A DNA stretch of 41,136 nucleotides. It comes from Rhodospirillales bacterium (GTDB lineage: Bacteria > Pseudomonadota > Alphaproteobacteria > Rhodospirillales > Shumkoniaceae). Below are positions 32,866-38,673 of this stretch, piece by piece (position 1 is the first letter of the stretch; each line of letters starts with the position of its first letter). The stretch covers positions 1 through 41,136 of the forward strand of contig JACZKS010000036.1 in NCBI GenBank assembly GCA_014859895.1, written 5' to 3'. The notes below the pieces were generated by a model. The model did no database searches. It saw nothing but the letters and a program-made list of their open reading frames with translations, and was not told the origin of the DNA. The position numbers and the translations under genes were made by a program.

Positions 32866-34133
32866 CGACGGTCCTCATTCTTCTGGGGCTCCTGGGATTG
32901 CTGCTCGTCGGTGTGCCGGTTGCCTTCGCCCTGGGCGGGCTTGCGCTCGTTCTCATGTGGGCGGCGGATCTGTCGCCGGTCCTGGTGCCCCAGGCGCTTT
33001 ACAGTTCGGTCGACAACTTCGTCCTGCTGTCGGTGCCGCTGTTCCTTCTGATGTCGAACGTGCTGCTGAAGGGGGGCGTCGGGCGCGACCTGTTCAACGC
33101 GGTGCAGTCCTGGGTCGGCCACTGGCCGGGCGGCTTGGCCGTCGCCACCGTCATTTCCTGTGCCCTGTTCTCGGCCATCGCCGGCTCCTCGGTGGCGACC
33201 GCGGCGACCATCGGCACCGTCGCCATCCCCGAAATGATCGGCCGCGGGTACAATCGCCCCTTCGTGCTGGGCCTACTCGCCGCCGGCGGCACGCTGGGAA
33301 TCCTTATTCCGCCCTCCATCCCGATGATCGTCTACGGCGTCATCACCGAGCAGTCGATCGTCGACCTGTTTCTGGCCGGCATCGGCCCCGGCCTCATGCT
33401 GTCGGCGATGTTCATCCTGTTCAGCATGGCCTATGCCCGCTTCGGGCGCGGCTTCGCGCCGGTGGCCAAGGCCGGATGGGACGAGCGGGTGCGGACAACG
33501 CTCAGGGCCCTGCCGACCGCCCTGTTGGCCTTCGTCGTCATCGGCGGCATCTACGCCGGCGTCTTCACGCCGACCGAATCGGCCGCCGTGGGCTTCGCCG
33601 TTTCGCTGGTCATCGTCTATGCCCTGCGCACCATGACTTGGGCCAAGCTGAAACTGGCGGCGGTCGAATCGATGCGCACGACAGTGACCATCTTCCTGAT
33701 CGTCGGCGGCGCCAAGCTGTTCGGCAAGGTGATCACGCTTTATCGCATTCCCCAGGACATCTCGATGGCGATCAACGCCAACATCGGCGAAGTCGGGTTG
33801 TTCATCCTGGTCGTCTGTGCCGTGCTGCTGGTCATGGGCTTCTTCCTGGAATCGATGTCGATGCTGCTGATCATGGTGCCGGTGCTCTATCCGTCGCTGA
33901 TGGCGCTGGGCATCGACCCCATTTGGTTCGGCATCCTCTTCGTGGTGATGATCGAATGCGCCCTCATCACGCCGCCGGTCGGGCTCAATCTGTTCGTCAT
34001 CCAGGCGGTGGCGGACGTCCCCATCGCCGAGGTGCTGCGCGGCGTATGGCCGTTCATCCTGATGATGTTCGCAGCCGTCGTCGCCATCTACTTCGTTCCC
34101 GACATCGCGCTTTACATTCCGTTCAAGCTTTAG
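32862..34133 (+). CDS. dctM: TRAP transporter large permease (DctM family)
   Basis: 423 residues with about 12 membrane helices. Family marks include VGVPVAFALGG at the start, ISCALFSAIAGSSVATAATIGTVAIPEM, GGTLGILIPPSIPMIVYGV and the late ECALITPPVGLNLFVIQ. It is the sodium-driven carrier subunit. The next gene, an isocitrate-lyase/PEP-mutase family member, starts ten bases later, so import and metabolism of the substrate are probably one transcription unit. Confidence 0.95.
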   Translation: MTTVLILLGLLGLLLVGVPVAFALGGLALVLMWAADLSPVLVPQALYSSVDNFVLLSVPLFLLMSNVLLKGGVGRDLFNAVQSWVGHWPGGLAVATVISCALFSAIAGSSVATAATIGTVAIPEMIGRGYNRPFVLGLLAAGGTLGILIPPSIPMIVYGVITEQSIVDLFLAGIGPGLMLSAMFILFSMAYARFGRGFAPVAKAGWDERVRTTLRALPTALLAFVVIGGIYAGVFTPTESAAVGFAVSLVIVYALRTMTWAKLKLAAVESMRTTVTIFLIVGGAKLFGKVITLYRIPQDISMAINANIGEVGLFILVVCAVLLVMGFFLESMSMLLIMVPVLYPSLMALGIDPIWFGILFVVMIECALITPPVGLNLFVIQAVADVPIAEVLRGVWPFILMMFAAVVAIYFVPDIALYIPFKL

Positions 34134-34143
34134 GGAAAGCCGG

Positions 34144-35010
34144 ATGACCCCTTCTCCCGCCGAACGCCTTCGTTCCCTCATCGACGGGCCCGACCTGCTG
34201 GTCATGCCGTGCTGCTTCGACGCGCTCTCGGCCCGCCTTATCGAGCGGGCCGGCTTTCCACTGACCTTCATGAGCGGCTTCGCGGTCTCGGCGGCTCGCC
34301 TGGCGGCGCCGGACACCGGGCTCATCTCGTTCGGCGAAATGCTAGACCAGGGCCGCTCCATCTGCGCCGCCACGACGCTTCCCGTCATCGGCGATGGCGA
34401 TACCGGCTACGGCAATGCGCTCAACGTGAAAAGGACCGTCCGCGAATATGCGCGGGCCGGCTTCGCGGGCGTGATGATCGAGGACCAGGTGGCGCCGAAG
34501 CGCTGCGGCCATACCCGCGGCAAGCAGGTGGTGGGTTTCGACGAGGCCTGCCTGCGCGTCCAGGCGGCCGTCGACGCCCGCGACGAGGGGGCCGACATCC
34601 TGATCATGGCCCGCACCGACGCCCGGGCGACCCACGACCTCGACGAGGGGCTCAAGCGCATGGCCGCTTTCGCCGGGATCGGCGCCGACATCCTGTTCCT
34701 CGAGGCGCCGCGCTCCGAGGCCGAGATGGAACGCTTCTGCCGCGAAATCCCCGGCCCCAAGATGGCCAACATGCTGGAGCAGGGGGCCACCCCCGTGCTG
34801 CCGCCGGCCAGGCTGGCCGAAATCGGCTACAAGATCGCCGCCTATCCGCTGACCCTGCTGCTGGCGGCGGTGCCGGTCATGGAGCAGGCGTTGGCCGAAC
34901 TCAAGGCGGGGCGGCACCCGCAGGGACTGGCGACGTTCGGACATCTGCAGGAGGTGGTCGGCTTTCCCGAATATTTCGCCGCCGAGCGCCGCTACACGTC
35001 CCGCGACTGA
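34144..35010 (+). CDS. Isocitrate lyase/PEP mutase superfamily enzyme
   Basis: 288 residues. Landmarks of the superfamily are GDGDTGYGN (metal-site loop), MIEDQ and the catalytic PKRCGH with Cys121. The KRCGH form is that of lyases such as 2-methylisocitrate lyase and related carboxylases or decarboxylases; true PEP mutases lack this Cys. It should cleave or form a C-C bond next to a carboxylate with Mg2+ in the cytoplasm. The length of 288 is typical for the 2-methylisocitrate lyase/dimethylmalate lyase/oxaloacetate decarboxylase branch. No prp genes are near, so methylcitrate metabolism is not suggested. It starts ten bases after dctM. Confidence 0.88.
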   Translation: MTPSPAERLRSLIDGPDLLVMPCCFDALSARLIERAGFPLTFMSGFAVSAARLAAPDTGLISFGEMLDQGRSICAATTLPVIGDGDTGYGNALNVKRTVREYARAGFAGVMIEDQVAPKRCGHTRGKQVVGFDEACLRVQAAVDARDEGADILIMARTDARATHDLDEGLKRMAAFAGIGADILFLEAPRSEAEMERFCREIPGPKMANMLEQGATPVLPPARLAEIGYKIAAYPLTLLLAAVPVMEQALAELKAGRHPQGLATFGHLQEVVGFPEYFAAERRYTSRD

Positions 35011-35111
35011 CCGACGATTCCGAAACCGTTTTTCCAACCATTGCGTAACGGGGTGCAATCCCGAATACTCGGATCTGCGCTTCATGCAACCCGAGCGGTC
35101 GAGGAGGTTCC

Positions 35112-36143
35112 GTGGCCGGAAGCGGCCCGCCCCGCGCGACACCGGAAAGCGATGACTGGCTGATCCCCAGCCTCATCCGCCTGGGGCTGGTGCGTCCCGG
35201 CGAAACGCCGTTCGTCCAGCCGCTCACCGGCGGCGTGTCCTCCGACATCTACCGGGTCGACTTGGCGGTGGGACCGGTCTGCGTCAAGCGGGCCCTGCCA
35301 AGGCTCAAGGTCGCCGCCGACTGGCGGGCGCCGGTGGAACGCAACGCCTATGAATTCGCCTGGATGCGGGTGGCCGCCGGGGTCGAGCCCGATGCCGTTC
35401 CCGAAATCCTCGCCGAGGACGCCGCGGCCGGCCTGTTCGTCATGCGCTTCCTCGATCCGGCGGACCACCCGTTGTGGAAAGCACAACTCAGGGACGCCAA
35501 CGCCGACCCGGCGACCGCCGAGGCGGTGGCCCGGCGGCTGGTCGCCATCCATGCCGCGACCGCCGGCGACGCCGGCATCGCCGCCCGCTTCGCCACCGAC
35601 GCCATCTTCCATTCGATCCGCCTGGAGCCCTATCTGCTGGCCACGGCCCGTGCCCACCCCGACCTGGCGGCGGTGCTCACCGGGCTGGCCGAAACCACCG
35701 CCGCCACACGCAAGGCGTTGGTGCACGGCGACGTCAGCCCCAAGAACATCCTGGTCGGGCCGCGGGGACCGGTCTTCCTGGATGCCGAATGCGCGTGGTA
35801 CGGCGATCCGGCTTTCGACCTGGCGTTCTGTCTCAACCATCTGCTGCTGAAATGCTTGTGGACGCCATCGGCCACGGCCGGCTTCCTCGCCTGTTTCGAC
35901 GTTCTGGCCGCGAGTTACCTAGAGGGCGTGCGCTGGGAGTTGCCGGAGGCGCTTGAACGGCGGGCGGCGCGCCTTCTGCCCGGGCTTTTCCTGGCCCGGG
36001 TCGACGGCAAGTCGCCGGTCGAATATGTGACCGACGAAGGGCAAAAAAACCGGGTCCGCCGGGTGGCGCGGGCCCTGCTGGCCGATCTGCCGGATCGATT
36101 GCAGGCCGTGCGTCAGGCATGGTCGAAGGAGGTGTCAGCGTGA
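35112..36143 (+). CDS. APH-fold small-molecule kinase
   Basis: 343 residues with the aminoglycoside phosphotransferase fold. The catalytic loop HGDVSPKNILV starts at His205 and the metal-binding DAEC at Asp224 is followed by AWYGDPAFDLAF. The N-lobe has VCVKRAL with the ATP-contacting Lys. GAGGAGG precedes the GTG start. It ends in an overlap with the enolase-like gene (GTGA), so the products are likely made together. Antibiotic resistance is unlikely in this setting; a metabolic kinase acting on the imported acid or an intermediate is my inference. A spacer of 101 bases separates it from the lyase gene. Confidence 0.85.
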   Translation: MAGSGPPRATPESDDWLIPSLIRLGLVRPGETPFVQPLTGGVSSDIYRVDLAVGPVCVKRALPRLKVAADWRAPVERNAYEFAWMRVAAGVEPDAVPEILAEDAAAGLFVMRFLDPADHPLWKAQLRDANADPATAEAVARRLVAIHAATAGDAGIAARFATDAIFHSIRLEPYLLATARAHPDLAAVLTGLAETTAATRKALVHGDVSPKNILVGPRGPVFLDAECAWYGDPAFDLAFCLNHLLLKCLWTPSATAGFLACFDVLAASYLEGVRWELPEALERRAARLLPGLFLARVDGKSPVEYVTDEGQKNRVRRVARALLADLPDRLQAVRQAWSKEVSA

Positions 36144-37441
36144 ACAATTTCATCATCACCAAGCTGAGAGGCAGGCGGGTGTGGGATTCGCGCGGCCGGC
36201 CGACCGTCGAGGTCGAGGTCGACCTGGCCGGAGGCGCTGTGGGCCGTGCCATCGCTCCGGCCGGCGCCTCGATGGGCACCGGCGAGGCCGTCGACCTGCG
36301 CGACGGCGGGGCCCATCTGGGCGGACTCGATGTCCAGAAGGCGCTGGCCAACATCAACGGCGAGATCCGCTTGACGATCGCCGGTATGGACGCCACCGGG
36401 CAGGCCGCCGTCGATGGCGCCCTCATCGCGCTCGACGGCACCTCCAATAAGAGCCGGCTCGGCGGCAATGCCGCCATTGCCGTCTCCATGGCCGTCGCTC
36501 ACGCCCGGGCGGCGGCGGTGGGCGAGCCCTTGTGGCGGCATCTCGGCGGGCCCGACGCCTGTACGCTGCCGCTGCCGGAAATCCAGATCATCGGCGGCGG
36601 CGCCCACGCCCGCTCGCGGGTCGACGTACAGGATTTCATGGTGGTGATGCCCGGCGCGTCCTCCTTCGACGAGGCGCTGGTGTGGACGGCCGATGTCTAT
36701 CGGCTGGCCGGCAAGCTGCTCGAGGACTCGGGAAGGCTCCAGGGCGTCGCCGACGAGGGTGGCTACTGGCCGGCCTTCGCCACCAACGAGGAGGGGCTGG
36801 AACTGCTGGTCAGGGCCATCGAGGCGGCCGGCCTGATACCCGGCGAGCAGGCGGCGATCTCGCTCGACATCGCGGCCTCGGAATTCGGCCGGGACGGCCG
36901 CTACCGGTTGGCGCTGGAGGAGAAGGAGCTCGATTCCGACGGCTTGGCCGAACTGCTGATCGGCTGGATCGACCGCTATCCGATCGTTTCCATCGAGGAC
37001 CCGATGGCCGAGGACGACGAGGCGGGCATGCGCCGCTTTACCGAGGCGGCCGGTCATCGGGTGCAGATCGTGGGCGACGATTTCGTGGTCACCGATGCCA
37101 AGCGCATCGAAAAGGCGGCGGCCGCCGGGGCCTGCAACGCCGCACTGATCAAGCCCAACCAGGCCGGCACGCTGACCGAAACGTTGGCGGCGCTTGAGGC
37201 CGCCCGTGCCGCCGGCTGGGGGGCTATGGTCTCGGCCCGCTCCGGCGAGACCGAGGACGTCACCATCGTCCATCTGGCCATCGGTTGGGGGGTGCCACAG
37301 CTCAAGGTGGGCTCCTTCGCGCGGGCCGAGCGCATGGCCAAATGGAACGAGGCCCTGCGCATCGAGGAATCCCTGGGCACGATGGCGCTCTTTGCCGGAC
37401 GGGCGCCGTTCGCCAGCCTGACGGCGACCGGCGCAGCCTAG
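36140..37441 (+). CDS. Divergent enolase paralogue
   Basis: 433 residues from the GTG at 36140 with AAGGAGGTG upstream; the open frame from 36119 would contain that site. Full enolase alignment by eye: WDSRGRPTVEVEV, GASMGTGEA loop, GGGAHA, ADEGGYWPA, Mg ligands in SLDIAASEF, SIEDP and GDDF, catalytic Lys in LIKPNQAG, and GETED. Two usually invariant active-site positions differ: the His of SHRSGETED is Ala366 (SARSGETED), and the Glu of QEFM is Asp165 (QDFM). Glycolytic activity may be low or the substrate different. Its pairing with a kinase and a lyase suggests a side pathway. Housekeeping enolase is expected elsewhere. Confidence 0.87.
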   Translation: MNNFIITKLRGRRVWDSRGRPTVEVEVDLAGGAVGRAIAPAGASMGTGEAVDLRDGGAHLGGLDVQKALANINGEIRLTIAGMDATGQAAVDGALIALDGTSNKSRLGGNAAIAVSMAVAHARAAAVGEPLWRHLGGPDACTLPLPEIQIIGGGAHARSRVDVQDFMVVMPGASSFDEALVWTADVYRLAGKLLEDSGRLQGVADEGGYWPAFATNEEGLELLVRAIEAAGLIPGEQAAISLDIAASEFGRDGRYRLALEEKELDSDGLAELLIGWIDRYPIVSIEDPMAEDDEAGMRRFTEAAGHRVQIVGDDFVVTDAKRIEKAAAAGACNAALIKPNQAGTLTETLAALEAARAAGWGAMVSARSGETEDVTIVHLAIGWGVPQLKVGSFARAERMAKWNEALRIEESLGTMALFAGRAPFASLTATGAA

Positions 37442-37466
37442 GTTGTGGGACTCATAAAGGTAAATT

Positions 37467-37633
37467 CGTCATTCCGGACGTTAGGCGAGCCCGGTGCCCG
37501 AAGGACACCGGCATGCGAGCCTTACGATCCGGAATCCAGACCATCTTCTCCACGCGACGCGGCCCTGGATTCCGGATCACTGACTTTCCTTTCCAAATCA
37601 AAGATTTGGAGGAAAGTCGTGTCCGGAATGACG
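37467..37633. repeat. Cloverleaf-like nested inverted repeat
   Basis: An outer 13-bp perfect stem (CGTCATTCCGGAC at 37467-37479 with its complement at 37621-37633) encloses three hairpins: an imperfect one at about 37482-37524; a perfect 14-bp one (37526-37539 with 37565-37578, GATCCGGAATCCAG); and one at 37582-37618 (GACTTTCC...GGAAAGTC) with a two-base bulge and a three-base loop. It lies between the convergent enolase-like and lipoprotein genes. It looks like a composite REP or a small non-coding mobile repeat. Confidence 0.8.
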
Positions 37634-37651
37634 GTATAATAGGTACGCGGC

Positions 37652-38368
37652 CTAGAACAGGGTGCCGACGCCAATCAGGCCGTCACGTTCGGCCGCCAGA
37701 TTGAAGCGTTGCGCGTTGCGCAGGTCTGAAGGGCTTCGGGCATGGTGGATGTCGGCGGGGTCGGCTTGGCGCGGCGGGTTGACCGCCACGCCGCTGGGGT
37801 CCCAGGCGAACAGCAGCCCGGGGAACGCCGCCTGATCGAAGCGCGGCGACGGCCACAGATAGGCGTTGAAGTTGAAGGCGCCGCCGGTGCACGCCGCCAC
37901 GATCCAATAAAAGGCGTCGGACGACAGTTCCAGGCGCCCCGGAAGCGGCTGGAAGACACCGCCGTTGACCATGGCCTCGCGCAGTTTCTGAAAGTCGGCG
38001 TCCCTGAGGTGGACGGTCTCGAACCGGCCCGACCAGGGGGCCAGCACGCCCGAAACGCTGTCGAGGGTGATATTGCCGATCCGGCCGCGCTCTTCCAGCA
38101 GCTGGATGCGCAGCACCGGGTTGGCGTTGCCGGCATCGGTCGTCAGATCGTAGGAGCGTACCTGTTCGGTGTAGATGCCGTTATAAACAAAGCGGTAGCG
38201 GTCCGGCGCCCCCGCCTTGCATTGCTGGCGGATGTCGTCGCCGTTCAAATAGCTGAACCAGCTGAGGCTGCGCGCGACCGGATAGCCGGACTCGCCTTGA
38301 TAGGCGCAGGAAGCGGTCAGCAGAAGGCCGCCGGCGAGGGCGACGAGAAGGGCGAGGCGTCGGGTCAT
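37652..38368 (-). CDS. Putative lipoprotein of unknown function
   Basis: 238 residues from the ATG at 38368, where a classic signal MTRRLALLVALAGGLLLTASC ends in a plausible lipobox with Cys21. The open frame starts further upstream (38437), but that part lacks a signal. The mature part has few recognisable motifs; aromatic, beta-rich stretches such as DRYRFVYNGIYTEQVRSYDL and DAFYWIVAACTGGAFNFNAYLW are visible. I do not recognise the family. It is probably anchored to a membrane facing the periplasm. It is divergent from the adhesin gene, with a 305-base spacer. Confidence 0.75.
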   Translation of the reverse strand: MTRRLALLVALAGGLLLTASCAYQGESGYPVARSLSWFSYLNGDDIRQQCKAGAPDRYRFVYNGIYTEQVRSYDLTTDAGNANPVLRIQLLEERGRIGNITLDSVSGVLAPWSGRFETVHLRDADFQKLREAMVNGGVFQPLPGRLELSSDAFYWIVAACTGGAFNFNAYLWPSPRFDQAAFPGLLFAWDPSGVAVNPPRQADPADIHHARSPSDLRNAQRFNLAAERDGLIGVGTLF

Positions 38369-38673
38369 GGTCGGTTTCCTGGTCGGACTGCGGGCGGCAA
38401 AACTCGGAACCCATAGATATTGCAGCCTCCACAACAATGCAAAAGAAGACCGATTGTTCCGGCCATGCGGGCGAATCGGCGTTACCCTGTGATGGCCGTC
38501 ACAGCAAGAGAGCTGCCAAACCTGCTAGGGTGCCGCAAGATCGGGCGAGTGGCTTCGCGAAGCGGTCGCGTAACTTGTTGAACTAAAAGATAAAATTTTA
38601 CGGATATTTAGGGAAAATCGGCGGGAATCGGAGAATCGGCTTCCCCGGACGACCCTCAGAAGGAGAGCAGGCC
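38369..38673. promoter_or_regulatory. Divergent spacer between lipoprotein and adhesin genes
   Basis: 305 bases without a gene. AT-rich around 38570-38615, with the ten-base palindrome TAAAATTTTA at 38591-38600, a likely promoter area for the adhesin gene. The ribosome binding site AGAAGGAGAG lies about eight bases before the ATG at 38674. No defined operator was found. Confidence 0.4.

Noticed and set aside
34144-35010. PEP mutase of phosphonate biosynthesis
   Set aside because: The KRCGH motif with a catalytic Cys is a lyase mark, and no phosphonopyruvate decarboxylase gene is nearby. The name is kept at superfamily level.
35112-36143. Aminoglycoside resistance gene
   Set aside because: Only the fold is shared. 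The position between a lyase and an enolase-like gene, with overlapping translation, fits metabolism better.
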